Both the position numbers and the translations under genes were made by a program. Shown in pieces: positions 22,816 through 33,889 of a stretch of DNA of 64,000 nt. The DNA is taken from positions 503,501 to 567,500 of the forward strand of contig JACEVL010000336.1 of NCBI GenBank assembly GCA_020284085.1, read 5' to 3'. Position 1 is the stretch's first letter. Each line of letters begins with the position of its first letter. Source of the DNA: Aporrectodea caliginosa (Eukaryota; Annelida; Clitellata; Crassiclitellata; Lumbricidae). The notes under the pieces were generated by a model that did no database searches, was not told where the DNA came from, and saw nothing but the letters and a program-made list of their open reading frames with translations.

Positions 22816-22959
22816 CTACAGCAAAGAATGAAAACATTAATAATTAATATAAACGCACAGAAATATCATGTGCGTTGTGTAACGCTCTTTTCTCGTTGCG
22901 TCATTCTCCAGAGAGGGGAAGTGCAGGGGAGGACAGGAGGAATGGGAGGTGTTTTGAAG

Positions 22960-23110
22960 GTGTCTAAGACGAGTACTATGTGGTAGTGCCAGTCCAAGAA
23001 GCAGCGAGAGTCGGCCATCCGTGACGCTGAGAGACGAGCCAAGCGATTCCAGAAGTCGCCTCAGGAGATGGAGGTCGCAGGAGCCAACGGCATGAAGCTC
23101 AGATGCAGTC
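22960..23110 (+). other. short coding-like stretch, unassigned
   Basis: The plus strand reads SKKQRESAIRDAERRAKRFQ and KSPQEMEVAGANGM, a basic, helical-looking peptide of about 45 codons. Similar basic stretches occur in retroelement polyproteins, but I cannot assign it. It follows an A-block end on the minus strand (near 22955). Confidence 0.25.
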
Positions 23111-23277
23111 ATAGCTTCCCGTACTATCTTGACTCTTTTTGCAATTAACCCATTCCTAGATCTAGTCTAAATATTCCAGATGCATTTAACAACGTTTCGA
23201 GAACCATTTAAAATCAATTATAAATACAATTTAAAAATTAACTCAAGCTCAACCCACTCTACGTTCAAACTGCATCC

Positions 23278-23565
<288 letters not shown>

Positions 23566-23675
23566 ATTTTTTGCCCCGAGGTATCATGCCCCGAGGTATA
23601 CATGATCCCTCAGGGACTTAGAAACTGTCCTAAGGTGTGCTATCTGGAGTTAGTGGTCCTCGTCCCCGGTGCATT

Positions 23676-23708
23676 GTGTGAAAGTGCCCCTGTAGGCACT
23701 TTCGCACA
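23676..23708. repeat. hairpin between two (TTA)n arrays
   Basis: GTGTGAAAGTGCC and GGCACTTTCGCAC form a 13-bp stem (one mismatch) around a six-base loop. It sits directly against the left edge of the next array. It could be a remnant of a retroelement tail structure. Confidence 0.6.
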
Positions 23709-23715
23709 ATATTAT

Positions 23716-23872
<157 letters not shown>

Positions 23873-23875
23873 GCG

Positions 23876-24060
23876 AAGGCCACAGCGTTAAAGCGCTGAA
23901 TTGTCAAAGAAAGTCTTTGAAAGACAAAGGTTGTCTCTCTGACTTCGTCCGTCGCCTTTGTCAGATGACGGTGCAACTCACTGATGAATGCAAGGCCTCT
24001 TGAGTTAATGGGACCTAATGTTTCCAGGGCCAGCGGGATGAAGTCATGTGTGTCTAGAAG
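23876..24060 (-). pseudogene. retroelement ORF C-terminal fragment (QRLSLTIQRFNAV family)
   Basis: The minus strand encodes HDFIPLALETLGPINSRGLA, FISELHRHLTKATDEVRETT and FVFQRLSLTIQRFNAVAFA, then runs into AAT repeats. The fragment at 40566-40807 aligns along its length (HDFVAVAMETGGAW; YLFQRISVALQRGNAI). From memory, similar stretches occur at the C-terminal end of invertebrate retroelement proteins. The exact clade is not established. Confidence 0.6.
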
Positions 24061-24116
24061 GATCTGGTATTTTTGATTTTTTTCTGTTGTCCGATATTTC
24101 TGCTGCGGCTTCTGCT

Positions 24117-24190
24117 GTTATTATTATTATTATTATTATTATTCTTTTAATTTTTTTATTATTACTTATTATTATTATTATTATTACTTA
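24117..24190. repeat. interrupted (ATT)n run
   Basis: Short ATT repeats broken by TCTTTTAATTTTTTT. Minor simple-sequence tract. Confidence 0.8.
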
Positions 24191-24194
24191 ATAT

Positions 24195-24720
24195 TATGAT
24201 CAATAGTATTATTACGCATGTATTAAGCACCACAATCGAATGGCCGACGGTATGCAGTTTCCCATTCTTTATCATCATTATGTGATCGCTAAGTTCCGTT
24301 AACATCGACGTTACCCAATGTGGCGGGACACTAGTTCTCTCTAGCGATTGTGTGTGTATTTCCTTTTTAACGACTAGCTGTGTGGTAACAAAGACCATTA
24401 GCGTCGCCCTCCTCCTTTATCCAGACTTGGGACTGGCACTGTCACAAAGCGAACAGTGCCGGGTTCTCTAGCGATTAAACGCGTTGCCTTTATTTATAGC
24501 GTCTGAAGAAGCGCTTTAAAGGTGTCTAAGACGATACAGCGTAAGTGATAAGCGTCGCCATCCTCCTTTATTCCTGCTTTCGAACTGGCACCAGCAGACG
24601 GTAAGCAGTTATTCCGTTGTTTATCATCATTTTGTGACCGTACACTGTTTTAATAGCAGTTGGTTGGATGGATCCAGAGTTTAACGACTGCATATGACAG
24701 CAAATGCCGTTGTTGAAAAA
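24195..24720 (-). repeat. SINE3 end, then C, A, C and D blocks
   Basis: ACGCATGTATTAAGCACCAC is a SINE3 3' end. C block at 24370-24440 (TGTGTGGTAACAAAGACCAT then GCGTCGCCCTCCTCC). A block at 24480-24530 (GCTTTAAAGGTGTCTAAGAC). Second C at 24545-24600. D element at 24665-24760 (GGATGGATCCAGAGTTTAAC). The series is the minus-strand order of the composite repeat. Confidence 0.55.
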
Positions 24721-24759
24721 AAATTATTTTAGTGTGTTACAGGCTTACAGCTCCGGATA

Positions 24760-25260
24760 AACGCATTTGATAAATTAATTGCATCGGAAGACCCCTAGCG
24801 GTTTCATTTTGACTCCAGCGACCTCTAACAGTGAGTGCTCGCCGGCTGCGCAGGCCCTCGAGTGACCCCACGCAGTATTCGAACGTGCTTGCTTCTCCAC
24901 TGTCTTCCTCCCTCTCTTCCTCCCTTCCTCCCTCTCTCCTCGTACTTTCCTGCCGTCCATCCCTGCCGTTCATACCTCCTTCCCTCCTATGTCCATCCGT
25001 CCCTCCCGTAGTCCGTTTGGGCGATCGTGTGTGGCTAACCCGTCGCTTCCCCTCCGCTTCCCATAGACGTCTTAATAATAGCAAGCTATTATAAAGAAGT
25101 CCATGCCCATCCCCTTATAGTAATGCAGAAGGACGCATACGTCATGATCTGGCGTTGCTATGACAACGTATGAAATGACGTAAGCCATATTGTCTCAGGC
25201 AATAAAGGCGAAAATTGCATAACACGCAAACAGCGTAACACGTCCCACGCGACGACGCAC
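24760..25260. other. no gene; pyrimidine-rich stretch
   Basis: 24885-25060 is C/T-rich on the plus strand (CTTCCTCCCT-type words). Open frames on both strands are low complexity. The rest (25070-25260) has CpG-rich short words such as ACGCACGCACGCG but no recognisable feature. Confidence 0.5.
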
Positions 25261-25264
25261 GCAC

Positions 25265-25600
25265 GCGTCAGCCAGGCACAGAGAATGCTCGTCTTGGACA
25301 CCTTTTACACGCATTCTCCAGATGCTATAATTGTAGCCAATGCGCTTAATCGGTAGATTGACCCATCACGTTAACTCATAATATTATGGTATGGTCAAAG
25401 AGAACGGCTATTAATTTTGCGGCAACCAAATGGTGATAAACTATGGAAAACTTCTCTGTCATTCGGTGGTGCCAGTCCGAAGCCGCTATTGTTAAGTAGG
25501 CCTGGATTTTTAATGAAAGTGACGACAATCATCCTCGTGATACCAAGCGTCGTTAAACAGAAATTACACCTTCCGAAAGAAATGTATTTATTGAATAGTG
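25265..25600 (+). repeat. complete A-B-C repeat
   Basis: A (GCTCGTCTTGGACACCTTTT, then GCTATAATTGTAGCCAATGC and AATCGGTAG), B (AGAGAACGGCTATTAATTTT, GGCAACCAAATGGTGATAAAC) and C (GGTGGTGCCAGTCCGAAGCC to AAGCGTCGTTAAAC). A 20-bp insertion interrupts C near 25490. It is one of the clearest unsplit units. Confidence 0.65.
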
Positions 25601-25641
25601 GAAGGGAAGAAACTGGCAGCCGTCCTCGTGCGATACCTTTG

Positions 25642-25837
25642 CATGTATGTATGTATGTATGTATGTATGTATGTATGTATGTATGTATGTATGTATGTAT
25701 GTATGTTTGTATGCATGCATGCATGCATGCATGCATGTATGTATGTATGTATGTATGTATGTATGTATGTATGTATGTATGTATGTATGTATGTATGTAT
25801 GTATGTATGTATGTATGTATGTATGGTATGTATGTAT
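25642..25837. repeat. (TATG)n microsatellite with (GCAT)n core
   Basis: About 195 bp of TATG with six GCAT units at 25713-25738. Poly-MYVC and poly-IHTY frames are artefacts. Confidence 0.95.
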
Positions 25838-26115
25838 GGGGGCCCGATAGCGCATTGGATAACATCTGGCGTAGAGAGCGAGAGGTACCGAGTTCGAGTT
25901 CGAGGCCCGTAGGGCGGATATGCTTTGTAGGCTGCTATTAGCGCCGTGTATTGCAGGCTGTCTGTTCTGTTAGTAGTTAAGATTTATGTCTTCTGTCATT
26001 TGTGTTCTTGTGAATTGTTTCAACTGCATAACTGTAAACTGTATTGCGATGTGTCAACCGGATTGCGATGTGTCAATCGGATTGTTTCAATAAAGGAAGA
26101 ATTATAATTTTATAT
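25838..26115 (+). repeat. SINE2 copy (tRNA-derived), full head
   Basis: It starts GGGGGCCCGATAGCGCATTG, with an A-box match at TAGCGCATTGG and a B-box at GAGTTCGAGGCC. The body includes GGGCGGATATGCTTTGTAGG and CAGGCTGTCTGTTCTGTTAG. The end AATAAAGGAAG leads into AT-rich sequence. It lies between two (TATG)n arrays. Minus-strand copies are at 47798, 50203, 59672 and 60358. Confidence 0.8.
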
Positions 26116-26125
26116 ATATGTAGCC

Positions 26126-26295
26126 TATGTATGTATGTATGTATGTATGTATGTATGTATGTATGTATGTATGTATGTATGTATGTATGTATGTATGTAT
26201 GTATGTATGTATGTATGTATGTATGTATGTATGTATGTATGTATGTATGTATGTATGTATGTATGTATGTATGTATGTATGTATGTATGTATGTA
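26126..26295. repeat. (TATG)n microsatellite, left part of split array
   Basis: 170 bp of pure TATG, ending in the TA duplicated by the pogo-like element. The right part continues at 28086. Confidence 0.95.
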
Positions 26296-26685
26296 GGGGA
26301 GACTTGGCACCCTTGATACTACGGCACCCTTGATACTAAGTAATTATCTGTTTACTTACTTATTTAATAATGGCAAGCAGGGTACCAGCGTGTTAAGAAA
26401 GTCATTTCGACATACCTTCTGTGTTTTGACGTTGATGGAGACTTTTGTTTACGTTTTATCACATAAAGTCGATTTCGAAGGTAAAAAGTATTTTTTTCTG
26501 TTTTGTGCTAAACCCTGTACCTAAGACATGTTTGCGTTGTTTGCAATTTCGTTGACATTGTTTTGAAAAGAATTCATTCTGGTATTTAATGGACATTTTC
26601 CAGCATCCTAGGTGCTGGAAGTAAAACTATGTGCGGTATTTTGTAAAATGATAGGCTTATGGCACCCTTGATACTAACGAGGTGA

Positions 26686-26715
26686 GGCACCCTTGATGCT
26701 AGGATCAAGGGTGCC
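26686..26715. repeat. hairpin of two terminal motifs inside the pogo element
   Basis: GGCACCCTTGAT and its reverse complement ATCAAGGGTGCC are separated by GCTAGG. It is the innermost left pair of the ten motif copies. Confidence 0.85.
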
Positions 26716-27050
26716 TTTATTATTACATTATTCAAACCTAGTGTATACCATGTAAGGCCGGGTGCCGTTATTGGTGTATTATTCAGACATAATGTAAACT
26801 ATGTAGAGCCCTAGCCTTATTTTATGTTATTAAATCTTTACTTGAGCTGTGTAGGCTGCTGTTGATCAATATTATGCCGTTTTGTCTAGTTAAGCTGTAG
26901 GCTAAGTGCAATAGGCCTATTGTTGTAAAAACAAATTCTAAAATCACATTTTCAGCTGGAGTTTTTTGATTTAACACTGCAATATAGGTCTACAACATCA
27001 CATTTAATATTAATAGGTCTACAACATTATTATAAATTTTATGTTTTAGC

Positions 27051-27437
27051 ATGCCTTATCACAAGAAACAAGAAACGGAAGACAACAGGGTTGCCAAGAG
27101 GTCAGGTACCTGTAGAAAAATGAAAGAAGCTGTAGCTGCAGTTCTCGAAGGACAAACCGTTTACGGTGTTGCTAAAGAAAGTGGAATAAATGCAATGACT
27201 CTGAAGCGTTATGTACAAAAATCTAGACTGAATCCTGACACAATTTGCCGGCCAAACTTCGTCACAAAACAGGTTTTCACAAACGAAGAAGAAAAGGCTC
27301 TTGCTGATTATCTCCTGAGAGCAGCAAAACTTCACTATGGGCTTTCGACGAAGACATCCAGAAAATTGAATTTGCTGTTTCTCTGTCGAAGAATATGCCA
27401 AAATCATGGCACAGTTCAAAATGCTCTCGCAATATAA
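27051..27437 (+). pseudogene. pogo-like transposase N-terminus (HTH_psq), truncated
   Basis: The 128-codon frame starts at MPYHKKQE. Residues 24-57 (KMKEAVAAVLEGQTVYGVAK onward) form a Pipsqueak-type helix-turn-helix. About 74-100 (FTNEEEKALADYLLRAAKLH) match the start of the second, CENP-B-like DNA-binding part. Near residue 100 (nt 27350) a frameshift occurs; another frame continues as KIEFAVSLSKNMPKSW. No DDE domain follows before the right terminus. A TTTTAG precedes the ATG and could be a splice acceptor. Possible role: a DNA-binding remnant or repressor, or simply decay. Confidence 0.75.
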
Positions 27438-28085
27438 TCTTGCTTGATAGCACGAACTGTAGCTATTGTTTAGCAAAACCTAGGCCTATCAAGGCATTAC
27501 ACATGTCAAATTATGAACAATCAGAAATGGTTTTTGACTTTTGACTATCTAGATGGTTTTTGACTTTTGACTATCTAGATATTTTATTATTTTCTATTTT
27601 GCAGCCTTCTCTGACAATTTGTGTTATGACTGTTATGTAGGCTTAATTATATTATGCTAGTCTGGCTACATTAGAATTGTGCCTGCAAATGATGCTTTTT
27701 AACTAGCAAATGGTATTATATTCAGTTTGTTATAATATTCATTTTTAAGTTTTTTATTGCAATAAGTATTAAAATTGGATTTTAGTATTCAAAAATAGTG
27801 TTTACTTGATATTTATATTATTATGATCAAGGGTGCCCACATGGGATCAAGGGTGCCCATGCATAGTATCAAGGGTGCCAACCTGTAGGCACCCTTGATA
27901 CTATTGAAGTGTCCACAGTTTTAGGTTAATAACTTCTTTCATGATAGTTTTGTACAAAAGTGCTTGCACCATTTAATAAATAACAAATGTTTCTTCCATT
28001 TAAACCAGAAATTAATCTGAAATTTGGTGTAGATTTTTTAAACTATTAAAATTAAAAATTAGTATCAAGGGTGCCAAGTCTCCCC

Positions 28086-29196
28086 TATGCATGTATGTAT
28101 GTATGTATGTATGTATTATGTATGTATGTAAAATGTATGTATGTATGTATGTATGTATGTATGTATGTATGTATGTATGTATGTATGTATGTATGTATGT
28201 ATGTATGTATGTATGTATGTATGTATGTATGTATGTATGTATGTATGTATGTATGTATGTATGTATGTATGTATGTATGTATGTATGTATGTATGTATGT
28301 ATGTATGTATGTATGTATGTATGTATGTATGTATGTATGTATGTATGTATGTATGTATGTATGTATGTATGTATGTATGTATGTATGTATGTATGTATGT
28401 ATGTATGTATGTATGTATGTATGTATGTATGTATGTATGTATGTATGTATGTATGTATGTATGTATGTATGTATGTATGTATGTATGTATGTATGTATGT
28501 ATGTATGTATGTATGTATGTATGTATGTATGTATGTATGTATGTATGTATGTATGTATGTATGTATGTATGTATGTATGTATGTATGTATGTATGTATGT
28601 ATGTATGTATGTATGTATGTATGTATGTATGTATGTATGTATGTATGTATGTATGTATGTATGTATGTATGTATGTATGTATGTATGTATGTATGTATGT
28701 ATGTATGTATGTATGTATGTATGTATGTATGTATGTATGTATGTATGTATGTATGTATGTATGTATGTATGTATGTATGTATGTATGTATGTATGTATGT
28801 ATGTATGTATGTATGTATGTATGTATGTATGTATGTATGTATGTATGTATGTATGTATGTATGTATGTATGTATGTATGTATGTATGTATGTATGTATGT
28901 ATGTATGTATGTATGTATGTATGTATGTATGTATGTATGTATGTATGTATGTATGTATGTATGTATGTATGTATGTATGTATGTATGTATGTATGTATGT
29001 ATGTATGTATGTATGTATGTATGTATGTATGTATGTATGTATGTATGTATGTATGTATGTATGTATGTATGTATGTATGTATGTATGTATGTATGTATGT
29101 ATGTATGTATGTATGTATGTATGTATGTATGTATGTATGTATGTATGTATGTATGTATGTATGTATGTATGTATGTATGTATGTATGTATGTATGC
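28086..29196. repeat. (TATG)n microsatellite, about 1.1 kb
   Basis: It is almost perfectly pure from about 28138, with two early interruptions (TATTATG near 28115, TAAAATG near 28130). All three plus frames and one minus frame stay open for over 360 codons because the 4-bp unit has no stop. None is a gene. It is the right part of the array split by the pogo element. Confidence 0.95.
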
Positions 29197-29199
29197 ATA

Positions 29200-30140
29200 G
29201 TTGTAAAAAACGTTTTTTTTCGTTTTTTATTATTTTCCAAAAACCGTGGTTTTTTTCGTTTTTTATTTCTCGTCACGTTTTTTTACCGTTTTTTATTTTT
29301 TTGTGTAACTTTATTTATTTATTTACTATTTGTTATTATTTGTTTAATTTTATTCTTGTCTGAAATCCCTTACGTTGTCTCGGTCATTTCAAGGATTCAT
29401 CTAATTTACGTCACTAGTTAGTGTCATCAGTTGAGAAATAGGCCTAAATAGCACAGCACAGGAAATAAAATTTATAAAAGTTATTTGCATTTCTATGTTA
29501 TCTAAAATGCGATAGCCTGTAACAGTTGTCTTTGTAAACAGTAGTCTCCGATTGACTGGTGAACTGGCTGATATTACTCCAGATTAAGTTCTTATATAAA
29601 TCAAAATTGTACAATAATTATTTTTAACTAAGTAGGACTACACTCTGTAGCCTACTTATAAAGTTTAGTTTTTAATTGTTTATGTCAGCATGGACTTATG
29701 TGGACTTATGTTTACAATTTCAATTTGAAAAGATTTGAATATTTTTAATTTCTCAATTTCTTACTAAACCCAACTTATGAAAAAATATAATTGTTGTAGA
29801 TTAATGTTACTTGGTGCTCCGGGTCGTCGCTCGCTCCGCTCGACTGAGCGGGGCGTGCTCATGGTCCCTTTTGCCCGCACAGCTACTAAGCAGTTTTCTT
29901 TCATCGCGCATCCAACCCTGTTGGGTTAATAATTTCCTTCGGAGTTGAATTGAGACCGAGTTATCCACGCACTTAGTTACCGCGGCTCTTGTGCGAATAT
30001 TGGACTATTTTTATGTTGGGACATCAGGCGGATTTGACGGATGGTGTCATGTGATGAGGTGAAATGTTATATCCATAGTACCGTTTGTATAATAGCCACA
30101 TTTTGTCTCTCGATTTCCAGCATTCTTTCGTGTCACATTC
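29200..30140. other. no gene; T-run tract and GC-rich patch
   Basis: 29205-29315 has repeated CGTTTTTTATT words (CGTTTTTTTTCGTTTTTTAT). It may be a transposon end. 29440-29810 is plain AT-rich. 29812-29990 is a GC-rich patch (CGTCGCTCGCTCCGCTCGAC, with a short CCGCTC/GAGCGG stem) that matches nothing I recognise. Confidence 0.4.
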
Positions 30141-30144
30141 TTAT

Positions 30145-30660
30145 ATAGCATCGGCTGACGCCTTTTTAAAGGTGTCTAAGGCAGCCGCTCTAACCAATTG
30201 AATACAGCGTCCCACTACTAGGTACATTGAGCACCTTCCCGTCTCATATTTCATTAGTAGCCTCTCGTGTCCCATCCTCTAATAGCACCATCTGATACCG
30301 TTTTAAAGGTGTCTAAGGGAACGAGCTCTTATTAGTTCATTTCTAATTCTAAAGAGTAACGTTGTCGTATGACGTCAAAGGCCGTTAACGACAATACAAA
30401 ATTATGCTCAATGCACTTGAAAACAAAGAATTGATAGAGTCCGAGACACACCATTTACAGGTGGATCGATTTGCTTCTAGTCGGCAGTGTATTCCTTGTT
30501 CCACTTTCCAACTAAATCTACTTAATTTTCTTAACAATCCTTATCTACTAATCGCCTATCGAGTCCCAACTTTATATAAAGTCGGCGGTCACCACTTTAA
30601 AGGTGTCTAAGGCGACCGCTCTATTCAATCGCATACAGTGTTCCACTACTGTCTACATTC
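30145..30660 (-). repeat. three minus-strand A blocks and one B block
   Basis: TTTTAAAGGTGTCTAAGG-type sequences lie at about 30160, 30300 and 30595. A B relic (GACGTCAAAGGCCGTTAACG) is at 30370. Each A block is followed by CCGCTCTAACCAATTGAATA or a variant, giving a roughly 140- to 300-bp spacing. Confidence 0.55.
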
Positions 30661-30689
30661 AGCAACATTGTCTGTTTGTCTTTTTGTCA

Positions 30690-30743
30690 ATCCATCCATC
30701 CATCCATCCATCCATCCATCCATCCATCCATCCATCCATCCAT

Positions 30744-30777
<34 letters not shown>

Positions 30778-30793
30778 GTCCATCCGTCCATTC
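30690..30793. repeat. (ATCC)n microsatellite
   Basis: About 100 bp, with CCGT variants at the right end. It lies against the broken integrase end of the LTR element, at the presumed inversion breakpoint. Confidence 0.95.
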
Positions 30794-31982
30794 ATTGTTT
30801 TGATTTAGACTTCAGAACATTATCATTCTCATTCACTATTTTCATAGAAAACCGAATCTTCTCACGCAGATCCAAAATGAAATCAATCAAAGTAGATTGT
30901 CGTTTGTCATCCAACACATCAGCCACCAACCAAATCTTTTTAATTAATTGCAAAGGACCTTTAACTGAGCGCCCGAATGTCAAGTCAAAGGCTGAAAACT
31001 CCAGCCCCTGCACCGGAACCTCATTCTTCACAGCATATGAACTTTGACCCAAATTATCCTCAACTCTATCAACTAACTCAGACAAAGGCGTCAAAGAAAT
31101 ATCCTCACGTTGAATGCAAATAAATTCGATTCGTGACACTATATTACCAACTTTATCTGAAGCCGCAATTGAGTCTTGAAACAACTCAGTCAAATCAACC
31201 ACCGATTTCAAGTCATTATTCCCCAGCGCATCTACTGGCACACCTGTTAAATCATCCATGTCATTTTCTGGGTTCATACCTATCCCGTCATTAAGCACAT
31301 CATCCACAGCCGCCCGAGCACGCGTGACCACTCCCACCTCGTGCACTAAACTCGCAGAAATATCGTTGCCGATAATGATATGCACACCTGTAGGCAAACC
31401 GTCTATCAGTCCAAAAAGAAAAGTTCCCGTGACAAATTCACCACTCAACATCATCTCCACCGAAGACACACGCAAAACCTCATTGCCAATCCCCTTTATC
31501 AAACGAACTTCACCAGTATCGGTATAGAATTGTGAAGGAACTAAACTTTTGCTAACAAGACTCTGTAAAGCACCCGAATCACGAAGCATGACCACCGATT
31601 GTATTGAACTGTCATGACCTTGCACCCATCCTTCAAAACAATACGGCCTAAAATCTTTATGTTCACTGTCAAATACCTGGTCCACCGACATTTCTGCGTT
31701 TACAGCATGCACCTTCTGTACTAAACCCACGTGTGTTGCATACGGATTTGACCCCTCCTGTGCACCAGAAACCTGCACATTTTGTCTCTGAAAACAATTA
31801 GCGTAAGTATGACCTTTACGTGAACAAAACCCGCATACCGCAGACCTATATCCACGAGGAAAACCACCCTGCGTACCTGTCAATTTGGCAGCCTGACCCA
31901 CAAACTTAGGCCCATCCTTCCCTTCAGATTTCTCCTCACTCCCCGTGCCAAAAATAGTATCCAATTTAAATGGTGTGTACAA
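30792..31982 (-). pseudogene. gag nucleocapsid, protease and integrase remnant
   Basis: An uninterrupted minus frame of 396 codons. Residues 50-63 are a CCHC zinc knuckle (CGFCSRKGHTYANC). 131-209 are a retroviral-type aspartic protease, with R-D-S-G-A at 134-138 in the active-site position and I-I-G-N-D at 203-207. 325-396 match the C-terminal side of a Gypsy integrase ([20 protein letters not shown] then DLREKI). The integrase zinc finger and catalytic core are missing, apparently by an in-frame internal deletion near residues 300-325. The frame ends at the inversion breakpoint. Confidence 0.75.
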
Positions 31983-32037
31983 CGTTGCGTATTCATCCGC
32001 TAACGTAGCTGCCTGACGCAGAAATTTCGGCTTACGT

Positions 32038-32580
32038 TCAACAATCCATTATTTTATGTAGCTCCAATGGGAGACAATTCACAAACTGTTCTAGTTTAAC
32101 GACCTCTAAAAGTCTATCAACATCATTCAACGCTCCCTCACCTTCCAACCAACTATGCAAAGGCAAACCAAGACGAAAGGCGAAATTCGAATAAGTCTCT
32201 CCCGACATTTTAGTTAAAGACCTAAAACGTTTTCGGTAATATTCAGGAACTCTACCATATGCGGTCAGTACAGCCTGTTTGAGCTTGTCATAGTCTTTAC
32301 AGTCTTCCAACGTCAATTCTGAAAACACTTTCGCTGCCTTGCCCACCAATTGTGAATGCAACAACGCTGTCCACTTATTCTTTGGGAATTTATGAATTTC
32401 CATTGCCTTCTCGAAACTCATGAAATAATTTTCAACCGCCATTTCATCGAATTTTGGTACCAGCCTAACTGCTGACGCTATTCTAAAATTGTCCTGCCCT
32501 TCCTCATCACCCTCACTTACCTTACACTCTCGACATTCCAATTTATATCTCCGAACTCTATCTTTTTCCTCCATTTCCAA
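32038..32580 (-). pseudogene. gag capsid-like (SCAN-like) region
   Basis: 180 codons with PKFDEMAVENYFMSFEKAME, WTALLHSQLVGKAAKVFSEL and LKQAVLTAYGRVPEYYRKRF. This is the gag pattern typical of this Metaviridae group. It should be continuous with the frames on either side but is separated by frameshifts at about 32040-32055 and in an A-run near 32590. Confidence 0.75.
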
Positions 32581-32582
32581 TC

Positions 32583-33034
32583 TCAGTTTTTTTCTTCAAA
32601 CTCAACTTGCAACCTACGCTCCTCCAAAGCACCCTTTACTTTAGACGTCTCCAACTCTGCCCTACGTTCGTCCGCCTCTGACTTATTTTTTCGTTCTTCT
32701 CTGCGTTCCTCGGCTTCCAACTCTGCCCTACGTACGTCCGCCTTTGACTTATTTCTCCGTTCTTCGGCTTCCGCTTCTAACCTCAATTTTGCCAATTCAA
32801 ACTCTCTTTCCTCTCTACGCAATTGTCTTTCCTCCTCCTCCTTTGTCATCTGCACCTCTTACCCACTTGCGGCGACACTACTTTCAATAAGGCCTTTTGC
32901 AACTGTACTTTACTCAGTGACTTACTCTCCTGCCCCAAACTATCCAAACGCTGTCTCAATTCATCCACAGACCATTCTAAAATGTCATCTACTGAAAACA
33001 ACGGACCTGTGACGGGCATAGCCATTTCGTACAC
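32583..33034 (-). pseudogene. gag N-terminus with coiled coil
   Basis: From 33034 the frame opens MYEMAMPVTGPLF and continues DDILEWSVDELRQRLDSLGQ, a SAP-like short helix pair. After a one-base frameshift near 32850 it goes on as a very charged coiled coil (EEERQLRREEREFELAKLRL; repeated E-x-R-R-A-E-L-E units). The charged repeats come from imperfect tandem DNA repeats at 32640-32780. Confidence 0.65.
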
Positions 33035-33149
33035 TTTGTCAACCCTTCAGTCGACCAATTACAAAATTTGAGTGAAAATATGAACAATTTCCCACTTAGC
33101 TAAATAAATTTCAGAATTTCCAACTTTCAAAATTTCAATTCAAAATTTT

Positions 33150-33162
33150 CGGACGGCCCCCA
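33150..33162 (-). promoter_or_regulatory. primer-binding site, tRNA-Pro-like
   Basis: On the minus strand, two bases after the LTR end, the sequence is TGGGGGCCGTCCG. It differs by one missing base from the complement of the animal tRNA-Pro 3' end, a usual primer of this group. It confirms that the minus-strand LTR is the 5' LTR. Confidence 0.65.
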
Positions 33163-33164
33163 TA

Positions 33165-33673
33165 TGTTACATCCTTACTTAAACTAGGGTAATATTAAAG
33201 ATGAAACTCGCTTGGAAGAGGTTTTTAAAGGATGTAATATTTACAACAAGAGATTAAACAGACATAACATTCGAATTTCCTCTATTGGAACGATACAGGA
33301 TAACTCACATGACCAAACTGCGTAGAAGTTCATTCAAGATGGTCGACAAAGAAAACATTCGAAAGTCTAACAACTCGAACAACGACAACGAAAGTGTAAC
33401 ATAAACCCTAAACGTGGTAACCTCTTGACAATTGCGAAGAACCAGAAATCTAATAAGAAACACAAAGAAGAATTGGCTGCCCTAACCTGAGATCACAACG
33501 CTGTGTCTCTTACACAAAATCTAAAGCCAATCTCAAAACCTCTTTACAACGCAGAGACTTAAATAGGAAAATAATGTCACCAGAGGTCGGTAAATAATGT
33601 CACTAGAGGTCGGTAAAGACCAACAGAACCTCCTGCCTATCACAATCTCCGAAACAGGTATCATCACACAACA
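33165..33673 (-). repeat. 5' LTR, 509 bp
   Basis: In sense direction it starts TGTTGTGTGATGATACC and ends AAGGATGTAACA (TG...CA). An internal direct repeat (TACCGACCTCTAGTGACATT and its copy) is shared with the other LTR. The flank outside the LTR reads CATAT in sense direction. Confidence 0.9.
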
Positions 33674-33679
33674 ATATGA

Positions 33680-33845
33680 ACACACTGGCGATTAATTATT
33701 TATAGCAAGCGTGCGTGTGAATCATTTAACAGTAGGCCTATTATAGATTTCTTTTCGATCGACGTCAATGGTTTTTGTTGCTATAAGTGGTTGAACAATG
33801 GAAACTGAGGTGGACATTTCGCTTAATCGTTATCTCTGTCCCTCT

Positions 33846-33889
<44 letters not shown>

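Larger units (their letters stand above)
26296..28085 (+). mobile_element. pogo/Tigger-like DNA transposon
   Basis: Perfect terminal inverted repeats of about 26 bp begin GGGGAGACTTGGCACC. TA flanks both ends, the usual pogo target duplication. The 1.79-kb body holds one ORF with a Psq-type DNA-binding domain and no DDE catalytic domain. The motif GGCACCCTTGAT occurs ten times, five near each end. A 26-bp direct duplication (unit starting TTTTTGACTTTTGACTATC) lies at 27530-27580. It inserted into the (TATG)n array. Confidence 0.85.

Noticed and set aside
24737..25094. Arg/Glu-rich or Ser/Pro-rich proteins on opposite strands
   Set aside because: Overlapping frames in a pyrimidine-rich tract. 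Composition explains them.
25642..25837. CRISPR-like or regulatory array
   Set aside because: It is a simple tetranucleotide repeat without spacers, and the genome is eukaryotic.
25838..25920. Functional tRNA gene
   Set aside because: The same head occurs with a conserved non-tRNA body at three other places (47798, 50203, 59672), and a head-less copy of that body is at 60358, so it is a SINE.
28071..29421. Open frames of 370-430 codons (poly-MYVC, poly-IHTY)
   Set aside because: They are (TATG)n microsatellite. A 4-bp unit without stops keeps every frame open, and the flanks carry no coding signal.
29812..29990. CpG-island promoter
   Set aside because: The GC-rich patch is under 200 bp, and no gene or transcript signal is visible next to it.
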